From assembly GCA_029213025.1 (NCBI GenBank), contig JARGOZ010000050.1:1-40854 (forward strand): 40,854 nucleotides of DNA. The letters are read 5' to 3'. The notes under the pieces were generated by a model. The model saw only the letters and a program-made list of their open reading frames with translations. It had not been told where the DNA came from and did not search any database. The position numbers and the translations under genes are program-made. Shown piece by piece: positions 33,376 to 40,854 of this stretch; the stretch's first letter is position 1, and each line of letters opens with the position of its first letter. The stretch comes from Verrucomicrobiales bacterium (GTDB lineage Bacteria; Verrucomicrobiota; Verrucomicrobiia; Verrucomicrobiales; DEV007).

Positions 33376-34149
33376 TTATCGAATGTTCATGTAGCCGCCG
33401 TCGAGCGGGAAGGCCTGGCCGGTGATAAAGCCGGAGTCATCGCAACAAAGATAGAGAGCCATTTCTGCGACCTCGTTTGGTAGCGCCATTCGACCGATGG
33501 GTTGGGCGGCGGAGAGTTTTTCGAACATTTCCTCTTTGTTGTCCGGATAATTTTTCTCCAGATACCCATCGACAAAAGGTGTGTGGACTCTGGCGGGGCA
33601 GATACAGTTGCAGCGGATCCCGTCTTTGATGTAGTCGGCCGCAACGGAGAAAGTCATCGTATGAACCGCCCCTTTGCTTGTTGAATAGGCAAAACGGTCC
33701 GGCAATCCGGCGATAGCAGCGACGCTGGACATATTCAGAATGACGCCGCTTTTCTTCGCCAGCATTTTCGGAATCGCGGTGTGGAGGCAGTGATACACTC
33801 CTTTGATATTTACATTGATAATTCGGTCAAAATCCTCCGGGCTGGTTGTTTCAACGGTTCCAATGTGGGCGATTCCCGCGTTGTTGACGAGGATATCGAT
33901 ACTGCCGAACCGGCTTTCCGCTCCGTTCACCGCCTCTTTGACGGAGTCGAAGTCAGCTACGTTGCAGGGGAAAAAAGCAGCGGATTCGCCGCGTCCATTG
34001 ATTTCCGATTCAGTGGATTTTCCGGCCGTCTCGTCCAGATCAAAAATGGCGACATTCGCACCGGCGGCGGCGAAAGTTTCCGAGATGGCTCTACCGATAC
34101 CGGAGCCTCCTCCTGTGATGATCGCGGTTTTTCCTGTTAGTTTAGACAT
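33376..34149 (-). CDS. Short-chain dehydrogenase/reductase
   Basis: From the ATG at 34149 the product is 257 residues, the normal SDR length; the longer frame runs into the upstream gene boundary. The cofactor motif is TGGGSGIG at residues 12-19, then NNAG, the catalytic Ser in 'NMSSVAAIAG', YxxxK in 'AYSTSKGAV', and 'CPARVHTPFVDGYL' after the active site. An Asp at the end of strand 2 ('AIFDLDETAG') indicates NAD preference. The 'PARVHTPF' stretch resembles 2-keto-3-deoxy-L-fuconate dehydrogenases, which would fit sugar catabolism, but substrate assignment is tentative. Confidence 0.87.
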   Translation of the reverse strand: MSKLTGKTAIITGGGSGIGRAISETFAAAGANVAIFDLDETAGKSTESEINGRGESAAFFPCNVADFDSVKEAVNGAESRFGSIDILVNNAGIAHIGTVETTSPEDFDRIINVNIKGVYHCLHTAIPKMLAKKSGVILNMSSVAAIAGLPDRFAYSTSKGAVHTMTFSVAADYIKDGIRCNCICPARVHTPFVDGYLEKNYPDNKEEMFEKLSAAQPIGRMALPNEVAEMALYLCCDDSGFITGQAFPLDGGYMNIR

Positions 34150-34180
34150 GTCCGGAAGATGGAGGAGGCAATCCCGGGAA

Positions 34181-35692
34181 TCAATGAAAATGACGATAGA
34201 CCGACTCACTTATCCAAGTGAGCAAAAAGATTCCCCACGACAGAACCTGGGTGGCGAAGAACGGCCCCCACAGGACATTGGCCAGAGGAATGTTTCCAGG
34301 GGAATGAAAATCCAGGTAGTTCAGGGGCAGCAGCAGGCTGAATACCACCCACGAGATACGAGGCTGAAATGGAACGAAAGCCAAAACCCAGCAGTAATAC
34401 CACGGGAAAGCGGTGGGACTGAGCAGAAACAGAGCGGCGACAGCGATGAAGCATTTTTCGCAGAGGTCACGCTTCCCGAACAATGCGATCCACAAAACAC
34501 AAGCAGTCAGAAGCAGGCCGGCGAATTTTTTTGCGGGAGCGAATGAATCGCTGGTCAACAGATTCAGAAATCGTTCAAGCAACGCAAACAAGCCCGGACT
34601 GTATTGCCAATGTTCCTGGTAGGTCGCGAGTCCCCGGAAAACCTCAGTCACTCCGGCATCGTCCCAAAGGAAGTAGGGATAAAATCCAGAGATCAGGACG
34701 GCAAAAAATGTGCCCGTGCCAATCCAAATGGAGGGCGACTTCAAAACACGGAACGTTCGCTTCTCCTGCAGATGCAGGAGAATGACCGGGAGAAGCAGTA
34801 TAGCGAAGTATTTGGTGAGCGTCCCTATGGCGAGAGCTGCAGCGATAAGAACCAATTTTTTCCAATGCCTGATAGGCAGAAGCGCCAGCCAGACGGCCAG
34901 CAGCATAAAAAATATGGCTGCGGAATCGTAGTGGGCCGAATTCGAAAATTCTTTGATTACAAGGGGATTCCATGCGTAAAGGATCGCGCCGGACTGGGGG
35001 TGCTGAAGCTTGCCGAGAATCAGAATAATCAAAGCAACTGCGCCCAGATCAAAGAGGATGAAAATGGCTTTCATCCCGATAATCGAATCGCCGAAGCAGG
35101 AAGCGCTAAACTGGAAGATCCATTGGGCTGCCGGTGGATAAATCGTGGTAACTGCCTGGTGACTGATCCTCGCAAACATTGCGGGATTTTCCTCCCGCAG
35201 GGCCCGCATCTTCTCCAAAACCTGCTGTTCCTGCTCGCTGAAGTTGCGCCCCCGCCATGTCACCCCGGTTGTCTCATCGTCGAATTCGGTATCGATTTCA
35301 TTTTCGTAGAGGTAGAGAGCACCCGGTTCGAGGAGGTAGGGATTAATCTTGTTTTTGGCCATTTTTCCGTCCCACAAATAACGGTAAAAATCACTCTCGT
35401 GAATCGGTTCCCCTGCGGCTGCAATCAGCCTGATCGCTACAGCAAAGAGAACAATCGTAGAAACTGAAATTTTCATGGAGCGGCGATGAGCCCAAAGAAA
35501 AGTAGCGATGAGAGCTATTCCTGTTGCCCCCTGGACGGCCACATAGGCCCAGGTGGGCATCAAATTATTGGCGGTCTCATAGGCAAAACCCTCCGACCAA
35601 CGCCCATGGCTCAACAGCGTGAGGAAAACCCATCCCGCGACTTGAATCAGTCCGCAGGCGAGAATGACGGGATGGATCGGGCGATAAGACAT
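34181..35692 (-). CDS. Multi-pass GT-C-like mannosyltransferase-type membrane protein
   Basis: The 503-residue protein has about 11-13 membrane helices. A long first periplasmic loop begins 'GEPIHESDFYRYLWDGKMAKNKINPYLLEP'; its Asp is placed like the catalytic D of GT-C enzymes that use polyprenyl-phosphate sugars. Later blocks 'WNPLVIKEFSNSAHYDSAAIFFMLLAVWLA' and 'SPTAFPWYYCWVLAFVP' fit the DUF2029/GT87 or MptB-like groups. It would add sugars to a lipid-linked glycan or surface polymer. It heads the minus-strand run that continues into the SDR gene after 31 bp and is divergent from the vWA gene, with a 65-bp promoter region between them. Confidence 0.75.
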   Translation of the reverse strand: MSYRPIHPVILACGLIQVAGWVFLTLLSHGRWSEGFAYETANNLMPTWAYVAVQGATGIALIATFLWAHRRSMKISVSTIVLFAVAIRLIAAAGEPIHESDFYRYLWDGKMAKNKINPYLLEPGALYLYENEIDTEFDDETTGVTWRGRNFSEQEQQVLEKMRALREENPAMFARISHQAVTTIYPPAAQWIFQFSASCFGDSIIGMKAIFILFDLGAVALIILILGKLQHPQSGAILYAWNPLVIKEFSNSAHYDSAAIFFMLLAVWLALLPIRHWKKLVLIAAALAIGTLTKYFAILLLPVILLHLQEKRTFRVLKSPSIWIGTGTFFAVLISGFYPYFLWDDAGVTEVFRGLATYQEHWQYSPGLFALLERFLNLLTSDSFAPAKKFAGLLLTACVLWIALFGKRDLCEKCFIAVAALFLLSPTAFPWYYCWVLAFVPFQPRISWVVFSLLLPLNYLDFHSPGNIPLANVLWGPFFATQVLSWGIFLLTWISESVYRHFH

Positions 35693-35757
35693 GAAAGTGG
35701 AAAACCATAAGATAAAACTTTCCCGGTGCTTTCATTCTCTTAAGATAAACCACATTG

Positions 35758-38457
35758 ATGCCGGTTACTTTTGGAGCTCCCCAGTTTTTTATTCTGATTC
35801 CACTGCTTGTGGTACTGGCGTGGTATTTCCGGGGGCTGGAACTCTGGAAACCACTGAGAGTGGTGATTTTAGTTCTGATAGTGCTGCTGCTTGCGGATCC
35901 TTCGGTTATGCGAAAGCAACCCGGGATGGATCTTTGGGTGCTCATTGACCGGTCCCTTTCCGCGCGGGATGTGGTGGACCGGGATGCCGAGGAATGGAAA
36001 AGCCTGCTTGAGCGTTCCCGACCCGGACGACATGATCAGATTCATTTGGTCGATTACGCCGATGAGGTTGTCGCCAAACCCGGCAGCGAAACCGCTATCT
36101 ATCCGGGCAACCGGAGCCTGACGAGGACCGGTCTGGCGATTCAGGATGTGCTCGCCCGCGTTGACAAAGATCGCCACAGTCGCCTGCTCCTTTTCAGTGA
36201 TGGCTACAGTACGGAACCATTGACGGGGATAGCGGAAAAGTTGGTGTCCATGGAGGTGCCTCTTGATTTCAGGCAATTGAGGGCGGAGCAGGTGATCGAT
36301 TTCCGACTCGCCGAATTTGATCTTCCCGGCCGGGTGCAGATCGGAGAGCCCTATATTTTGGAATTTACCATCGCAGGAAATGCCGCTGCCGAGGTTCCGC
36401 TGGAGATCTATCGCGGGGAAAACAAGTTGATCGAAACAAAAGTCAAGGTCGAGGGGGGAGTGGGACGAATCCGCCTCACTGATCGAATCGTGAAACCCGG
36501 TGCGCACCGCTATCAAGCGAGAATCAGTCCGGATGAAGATGCCTTTGAAGGGAACAACACTTTTGAAAAATGGATCGAAATTGTCGCCGGCCCGCGAATC
36601 CTGCTGATCACCAATTACAATTCCGATCCAATGGTTCCAATTCTCCGTTCCCAGGGGTTCGATGTCGAAGTGATCACAGATTCGCTTTCTCTTTCTCCGG
36701 GAATGTTGACCGGTGCCCGCTCGGTTATCCTGAACAATGTACCGGCCTATGAGATTCCCAATGACTTCCTCGCTGCGCTCGACTTTTTTGTCAGGGAGCA
36801 GGGCGGCGGATTCCTGATGGCGGGAGGCAAATACAGTTTCGGCTCCGGGGGGTATTTCGAGTCGGCGGTGGATTCTCTGCTGCCAGTTTCAATGGAGCTG
36901 AAAAGTGAACACCGCAAGCTGGCTGTCGCCATGGCTATTGTAATGGACCGGTCCGGATCAATGGCGATGACCACAAAAAGCGGCAACACCAAAATTCAGC
37001 TCGCCAACGAAGGGTCCGCCAGAGCGGTCGAGCTTCTCGGCGGCAGTGATGCGGTAACCGTGTTTGCCGTCGACAGTCAGGCGCATGAAATCGCCCCGTT
37101 ATTGAATGTCGGAGCTTTCCGGGACGAGCTGATTTCCCGGATTCGCAGCATCGAATCCATGGGCGGCGGAATTTTTGTCTACACGGGATTGAAGGAAGCG
37201 TGGGAATCCCTGAAAAAGTCAGAACTCGGTCAACGCCATGTGATTCTCTTTTCCGATGCGGCCGATTCCGAAGAACCGGGAAACTACAAAAGCCTGATCG
37301 CCGAAATGCGAAAAGAAAAAGCCACGATCAGCGTCATCGGGTTGGGGACCCGTAGCGATCCCGATGCTGCTTTTCTCGAAGATATTGCGAAGCGGGGCGG
37401 CGGCAGGATGTTTTTCACCACGGTTCCCGGTGATTTGCCGAATATCTTTGCTCAGGAAACAGTGACTGTGGCCCGCTCCACCTTTATTGACAGTGCCGTT
37501 GCCACCCAGGCCACCGGCAACTGGTATGAAGTCTCGAACAAGGATATGCCGTGGTTGAATGAAGTCGATGGCTACAATCTCAGTTACATTCGTGATGAGG
37601 ATCAAGCCGCGCTGATCACCACCGATGAGTATAAAGCTCCGCTTGTCGCTTTCGGCCGGCGTGGAATTGGGCGAAGTGCTGCGGTATCTTTTCCTCTCGG
37701 AGGGAACTTTTCGACCAAAAGCCGGGAATGGGAAAAAGCCGGTGATTTTATGCAGACGCTGAACCGCTGGCTGATGGGGGAAGAAATTCCGCCCGGGATT
37801 GGTTTACGCCACGAAATCAAAGGAACGGAGTTATCGATCGACCTGCTTTTCAGTGCGGAGGAATGGAAGGACAAATTTGCGCTGAATCCGCCAAAATTGA
37901 AACTCAGTCGCGGCGTCGATACCCCGGTAACAAGTGAACTTACCTGGGAAAGGATCGCGCCTGGGCGCTTTTCGGTAAAGACAGATCTCCGGGAAGGCGA
38001 GTTGATTCGCGGCGCTGTTCAGGCCGGGAGGTCGGCGATTCCTTTCGGTCCGGTGATTGTCGGTTCCAGCCGGGAGTGGGCTTTCGACGCCGAACGAGTC
38101 GATGAAATGAGGGAAACATCCGCTACCTCCGGTGGTCGTGAATTAGTTGATCTGGCGGATGCCTGGCTGAAACCGGAGGGCCGCGAAATGTCGACGATTC
38201 GTGCCTGGCTTTTAGTCCCTCTGCTGGGCTTTTTCCTTCTCGAGGCTCTCATGACCCGGACGGGATGGAAACGGCCGGTGTGGCAAAGATCCGAAAAAGT
38301 GGTGCGCCCGAAAGTCCCACGGCCGGTGAAAGTCAAAGCGGAAAAGAAACAGCCGATCGTGGAAGAAAAAGAGCCGGAAGAGAAGTTGGAACCCACGGCC
38401 GAAGAGGATGTGGTGAAACGTCAAAGCCGGTTCGAGCGGGCAAAGAAGAAGCGGTAA
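35758..38457 (+). CDS. Large membrane protein with two vWA domains and a GATase-like domain
   Basis: The ATG at 35758 gives 899 residues (a TTG one codon earlier is also open). Two N-terminal membrane helices (about 8-25 and 31-49) are followed by a first vWA domain with MIDAS 'DRSLS' near residue 62. A beta-sandwich region comes next, then a class I glutamine-amidotransferase-like domain near 285-375 ('GPRILLITNYNSDPMVPILRSQGFDVEVI'). A second vWA domain has 'DRSGSMAM' near 396. A C-terminal helix lies near 818-838, with a long Lys/Glu-rich cytoplasmic tail. Related to BatA-like and PVC 'vWA/GATase' proteins; it may assemble or sense envelope proteins in a metal-dependent way. Confidence 0.85.
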   Translation: MPVTFGAPQFFILIPLLVVLAWYFRGLELWKPLRVVILVLIVLLLADPSVMRKQPGMDLWVLIDRSLSARDVVDRDAEEWKSLLERSRPGRHDQIHLVDYADEVVAKPGSETAIYPGNRSLTRTGLAIQDVLARVDKDRHSRLLLFSDGYSTEPLTGIAEKLVSMEVPLDFRQLRAEQVIDFRLAEFDLPGRVQIGEPYILEFTIAGNAAAEVPLEIYRGENKLIETKVKVEGGVGRIRLTDRIVKPGAHRYQARISPDEDAFEGNNTFEKWIEIVAGPRILLITNYNSDPMVPILRSQGFDVEVITDSLSLSPGMLTGARSVILNNVPAYEIPNDFLAALDFFVREQGGGFLMAGGKYSFGSGGYFESAVDSLLPVSMELKSEHRKLAVAMAIVMDRSGSMAMTTKSGNTKIQLANEGSARAVELLGGSDAVTVFAVDSQAHEIAPLLNVGAFRDELISRIRSIESMGGGIFVYTGLKEAWESLKKSELGQRHVILFSDAADSEEPGNYKSLIAEMRKEKATISVIGLGTRSDPDAAFLEDIAKRGGGRMFFTTVPGDLPNIFAQETVTVARSTFIDSAVATQATGNWYEVSNKDMPWLNEVDGYNLSYIRDEDQAALITTDEYKAPLVAFGRRGIGRSAAVSFPLGGNFSTKSREWEKAGDFMQTLNRWLMGEEIPPGIGLRHEIKGTELSIDLLFSAEEWKDKFALNPPKLKLSRGVDTPVTSELTWERIAPGRFSVKTDLREGELIRGAVQAGRSAIPFGPVIVGSSREWAFDAERVDEMRETSATSGGRELVDLADAWLKPEGREMSTIRAWLLVPLLGFFLLEALMTRTGWKRPVWQRSEKVVRPKVPRPVKVKAEKKQPIVEEKEPEEKLEPTAEEDVVKRQSRFERAKKKR

Positions 38458-38463
38458 TTCGGT

Positions 38464-39756
38464 TCAATTACGCAGCGAGAAAGTAAAGACAGCGTAAGCC
38501 GTTGCCTCCATTTCTTCGAATCGCATTCTCCGGTTGCGGGAAAATTCGCCCCACGGTTCGGTGAAGATGATTTCCTGCCGTTCAACGTTGATGCCGGTGA
38601 TTACCGAAGCATGAGAGGGGCTGCCTTTGGCATCGCGGCGAGGATACTCACTTAGCGTCTCCGAATCCGGAGGGTCGATCTGTAAGCCAGGATTTTGCAG
38701 AAACGCCTGTTGGAATTGGTTGTGCGCCTGTTCGCGTTCTTTGGAAACTCTCCGCCAAACAACCAGAGGGATGCCGTCTTCAATCGATTTTCGAGCTTTG
38801 GAAGGGGAAAACTTAGGCGAAACCCGGACCTTCATCCCGATTTCGTCTCCGATGCCCCGGTATAGATCAAGAATCTGGCTTCCTTTAGCGCTGCCGGTAT
38901 TTTTAAATTCAGCTCCAGCAGCCAGTGTTTCCGGGTGAACGCGCAGCCCGAGGTAGTGCCCGGCCATCGCCAGAGAGTGAATGCCGCAAAACGGCGTGTT
39001 TCCCTGGGTGAACATGGGAATGTCATTAATTACCTTGTCTCCATTTTCTTCGGCGCTGACTTTGGCGGCGAAATACTCTTCCTTCTCCCGCTCGGATAGT
39101 TCGGAGAGATGCAACGCATAAAACCGGTTGGGCACGCTGCCTTCCCGTAGAATGTGAATCGATACGGAATGCCCGGGGCGGGTCACGAGCCGGATGATGA
39201 AGTCCTCCCATTGATATTGGGTGAACACGGTTCGGAGTTCATCGCTGCGACCGATCGTGCCCTGAATTCCCCGGCCGCATCCCCGGTCGAGGCGATCGCG
39301 AAGTTCGCGCGAAAAGTTGCGGTACAGCTTTGAGAACTCGGCTCTTTTTTCCGCACCACGGGCTCTGTCTTCCCTGTTCTGTTCGCCGCCAAACTGGTAG
39401 CCGAAAAACAGACCCGCATCGAGAAAGTGAATCGCCAATTCATCCGTTTTTTCGTCCCTGCTTTGGTAGGAATAAACCGACATGGGAACGGCACCGAAGA
39501 GCGTGGGATTGGCACTCATTTTACGAATCGATTGACCTTCCAGCGCGGCCTGATTTACCCAGGGCCCGGGGAAAACGCCATTTTCCCAATTTTCTGGGGC
39601 GAAAAACTCCACGGTAAGATCTCTGCCGAAAACGGGCTGCGCGGGGATGACAGGTCCGAAGAAAGTGCCGTTGCCGAAAAAGGAGTTCGGAATCGCGTGG
39701 AGGAAAGCGGGGGAAATCAGGAAGAGAAAGAGAAAGCGTAAAGAATTGCCCACCAT
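38464..39756 (-). CDS. Secreted C39-like papain-fold cysteine peptidase
   Basis: The 430-residue protein has a signal peptide (LRFLFLFLISPAFLHA). Residues about 25-240 form an unrecognised N-terminal region with 'GDLTVEFFAPENWENG'-like beta strands and many charges. The C-terminal part is papain-like: 'DIPMFTQGNTPFCGIHSLAMAGHYLG' with the catalytic Cys near residue 257, 'GIPLVVW', 'GSPSHASVITGIN' with the catalytic His, and 'IIFTEPWGE'. This matches the peptidase_C39_2 type of protease. Target and role are unknown. It ends six bases after the vWA gene stop, transcribed toward it. Confidence 0.75.
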   Translation of the reverse strand: MVGNSLRFLFLFLISPAFLHAIPNSFFGNGTFFGPVIPAQPVFGRDLTVEFFAPENWENGVFPGPWVNQAALEGQSIRKMSANPTLFGAVPMSVYSYQSRDEKTDELAIHFLDAGLFFGYQFGGEQNREDRARGAEKRAEFSKLYRNFSRELRDRLDRGCGRGIQGTIGRSDELRTVFTQYQWEDFIIRLVTRPGHSVSIHILREGSVPNRFYALHLSELSEREKEEYFAAKVSAEENGDKVINDIPMFTQGNTPFCGIHSLAMAGHYLGLRVHPETLAAGAEFKNTGSAKGSQILDLYRGIGDEIGMKVRVSPKFSPSKARKSIEDGIPLVVWRRVSKEREQAHNQFQQAFLQNPGLQIDPPDSETLSEYPRRDAKGSPSHASVITGINVERQEIIFTEPWGEFSRNRRMRFEEMEATAYAVFTFSLRN

Positions 39757-39792
39757 GGTATCAGGGTAGCCATTTTCCCGGGAATCGCAAAT

Positions 39793-39849
39793 TGTACCCT
39801 GTTAAGTCCGGGACTGTACCCTGTTAAGTCGGCCATTGAACAGGGTACA
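39793..39849 (-). repeat. 22-bp-period repeat, locus D
   Basis: Two direct units TGTACCCTGTTAAGTC start at 39793 and 39815, exactly 22 bp apart. An inverted core AACAGGGTACA lies at 39839-39849. The array fills the gap between the C39-like gene and fxsA and ends three bases before the fxsA stop codon, so it could form a 3' hairpin on the fxsA transcript. Confidence 0.87.
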
Positions 39850-39852
39850 ATG

Positions 39853-40332
39853 CTATTCGCCCGGCTTCTGATCAATCACCTCTGACTCGACGGTGAACAC
39901 ATCATCCGGACCGGCCTGAGTTGATTTTCGGGATATAGGATCCCTCAAATCCTGCCCGACGACCTGCACTTTATCCTTAAGTCGATCAGCCAGATATTTG
40001 CGAACCTTTTCCCGAATCTGAGGCACCAGCAGGGCGAAACCCACTGCATCGGTAAGAAAGCCGGGAGTCAGCAAAACCGCACCGGCGAGAAGGATGAGCA
40101 AACCGTCGATAGCTTCGCGGTGGGGGATACGGCCTTCTGAGACCGCTTTTTGGTAGCTGGTCAGCGTTTTGAATCCCTGCGCTTTGGTCAGCCAGGCACC
40201 AAGAAATCCCGTGCCTATGATAATCGCAATGGTGTAGGGGAGGCTGATAACACTCGCCAGGCTGTAGAAGATGAAGAACTCTACCAGCGGTATCAGTGTG
40301 AAAATTAAGACCAGTTTTCGGAACAAACCCAT
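39853..40332 (-). CDS. fxsA: FxsA-family membrane protein
   Basis: The 159-residue protein has the FxsA pattern: membrane helices near residues 5-27, 30-50 and 74-100, with 'PLVEFFIFYSLASVI', 'GTGFLGAWLTKAQGF' and 'GLLILLAGAVLLTPGFLTDAVGFALLVPQIR'. FxsA in E. coli was named for suppressing F-plasmid exclusion of phage T7; its normal function is unclear. A charged tail follows ('LADRLKDKVQVVGQDLRD'). A small upstream gene probably shares its transcript. Confidence 0.9.
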   Translation of the reverse strand: MGLFRKLVLIFTLIPLVEFFIFYSLASVISLPYTIAIIIGTGFLGAWLTKAQGFKTLTSYQKAVSEGRIPHREAIDGLLILLAGAVLLTPGFLTDAVGFALLVPQIREKVRKYLADRLKDKVQVVGQDLRDPISRKSTQAGPDDVFTVESEVIDQKPGE

Positions 40333-40342
40333 TTGATAAAAT

Positions 40343-40534
40343 TTACGTCTGCGGGCCGATCAGAGAATTACGACGAGCTGATCTGTAAGCGTGAAAAACC
40401 TTTTTGATCCCGTCGCGGATTCGCTTGAACTCCTTCAGTAGTTGTTGCCCTGACTCTACAGCATCTGCCGGGTCTGCGAAAGGCCAATGATAACGATGCC
40501 GGGGGTTGTTGGATTTTTGTGTCATCGGGTCCAT
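40343..40534 (-). CDS. Small hypothetical protein
   Basis: A 63-residue frame from ATG at 40534 (second ATG at 40525) ends 10 bp before fxsA. The product is basic and helical, with 'DPADAVESGQQLLKEFKRIRDGIKKVFHAYRSARR'. No family is recognised. It has the spacing of a true operon member, and no gene opposes it. Confidence 0.5.
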   Translation of the reverse strand: MDPMTQKSNNPRHRYHWPFADPADAVESGQQLLKEFKRIRDGIKKVFHAYRSARRNSLIGPQT

Positions 40535-40591
40535 AGGAATTCCCGCTGTAGAGTTTGGTAAATTATGGTTTGTTGTGCATCACATTAGATC

Positions 40592-40854
40592 ATGGTCGAA
40601 CCAACTGAAATACGAAAATCCGCCGCCGGTTTGACGCTGGGCGACTGGGAGAACTTACTCAAATCGGAAGGGCATCCCGGTTTTCGTGCGAAGCAGATCG
40701 TGGAATGGATTTTCGAAAAGCGGGTAAGCGATTTTTCTCAAATGACGAATCTCAGTCAGGCTCTCCGGGACTGGTTGGAGGCCCGGTTTTTTCTCAACGA
40801 ACTGGAAACGGTGTCGGTGACCGGATCGAGGGATACGACCCGGAAGTTTCTGTT
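40592..40854 (+). CDS. rlmN: 23S rRNA (adenine2503-C2)-methyltransferase RlmN, N-terminal part (3' end outside window)
   Basis: The first 87 codons are present. They match the RlmN N-terminal accessory domain: 'GFRAKQIVEWIFEKRVSDFSQMTNLSQALRDWL' followed by 'SRDTTRKFL', where the radical SAM domain starts. RlmN methylates A2503 of 23S rRNA and A37 of some tRNAs. The CxxxCxxC radical SAM motif lies beyond the window. It is divergent from fxsA's partner gene, with a 57-bp promoter gap. Confidence 0.95.
   Translation, partial: MVEPTEIRKSAAGLTLGDWENLLKSEGHPGFRAKQIVEWIFEKRVSDFSQMTNLSQALRDWLEARFFLNELETVSVTGSRDTTRKFL

Overview
The window looks like a chromosomal segment from a Verrucomicrobiota or other PVC-superphylum bacterium, probably marine or freshwater. 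The clearest indicators are the cytochrome-like DUF1587/1592/1588/1585 protein paired with a DUF1552 protein, an ECF sigma factor with a membrane anti-sigma partner, a formylglycine-type sulfatase, many TPR and vWA envelope proteins, and a 34-residue COX24/AURKAIP1-like basic protein. Assignment is from gene content only; no rRNA is present.

Layout. 1-4412 (+): 3' end of hisG, a tiny COX24-like ribosomal-type protein, two related secreted TPR proteins and an EI24/CysZ-like membrane protein. 4418-7087 (-): M29 aminopeptidase, fluoride channel fluC, metallophosphoesterase, zinc-ribbon protein and a hypothetical, tightly packed. 7153-8220 (+): a single-chain RfaE2-type nucleotidyltransferase fused to PurN. 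8215-12896: the most unusual block, matching the poorly understood STM4011-STM4015 families. It has two radical SAM proteins, an alkaline-phosphatase-fold protein and a HAD phosphatase on the minus strand, and a leucine-rich-repeat STM4015 protein divergent on the plus strand, followed by a secreted esterase. 14162-15613 (-): a membrane protein and a GT2 glycosyltransferase. 15674-18520 (+): tRNA-Leu with an AAG anticodon, purU, hisS, dcd. 18494-20716 (-): a degenerate ammonium-transporter-like protein and a TPR membrane protein. 20825-21643 (+): tRNA-Phe and a CYTH protein, then about 335 bp of noncoding, structure-rich DNA. 21980-23813 (-): sulfatase and a small membrane protein. 23955-30625 (+): ECF sigma, anti-sigma, DUF1592, DUF1552 and a secreted hypothetical. 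30791-31939 (+): FMN alpha-hydroxyacid oxidase. 31962-35692 (-): mazG, glutathione peroxidase, SDR, multi-pass glycosyltransferase. 35758-38457 (+): large double-vWA membrane protein. 38464-40534 (-): C39-like secreted cysteine peptidase, FxsA and a small hypothetical. 40592-end (+): start of rlmN.

Two dispersed repeat families stand out. One has an 11-bp core (AACAGGGTACA or its complement), usually at about 22-bp spacing. It occurs at four loci, one of them in frame inside the anti-sigma gene. The other is a 70-75 bp palindromic element with GGCAAAATCAT termini. It occupies all three gaps between the sigma, anti-sigma, DUF1592 and DUF1552 genes and nowhere else in the window.

The best candidate for an undescribed system is the STM4011-STM4015-like cassette. 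It carries two radical SAM enzymes and hydrolases with an LRR protein as possible scaffold or substrate. An ATP-grasp-type STM4014 gene, which I recall as part of related clusters, is not visible, and a HAD phosphatase lies in the cassette instead.
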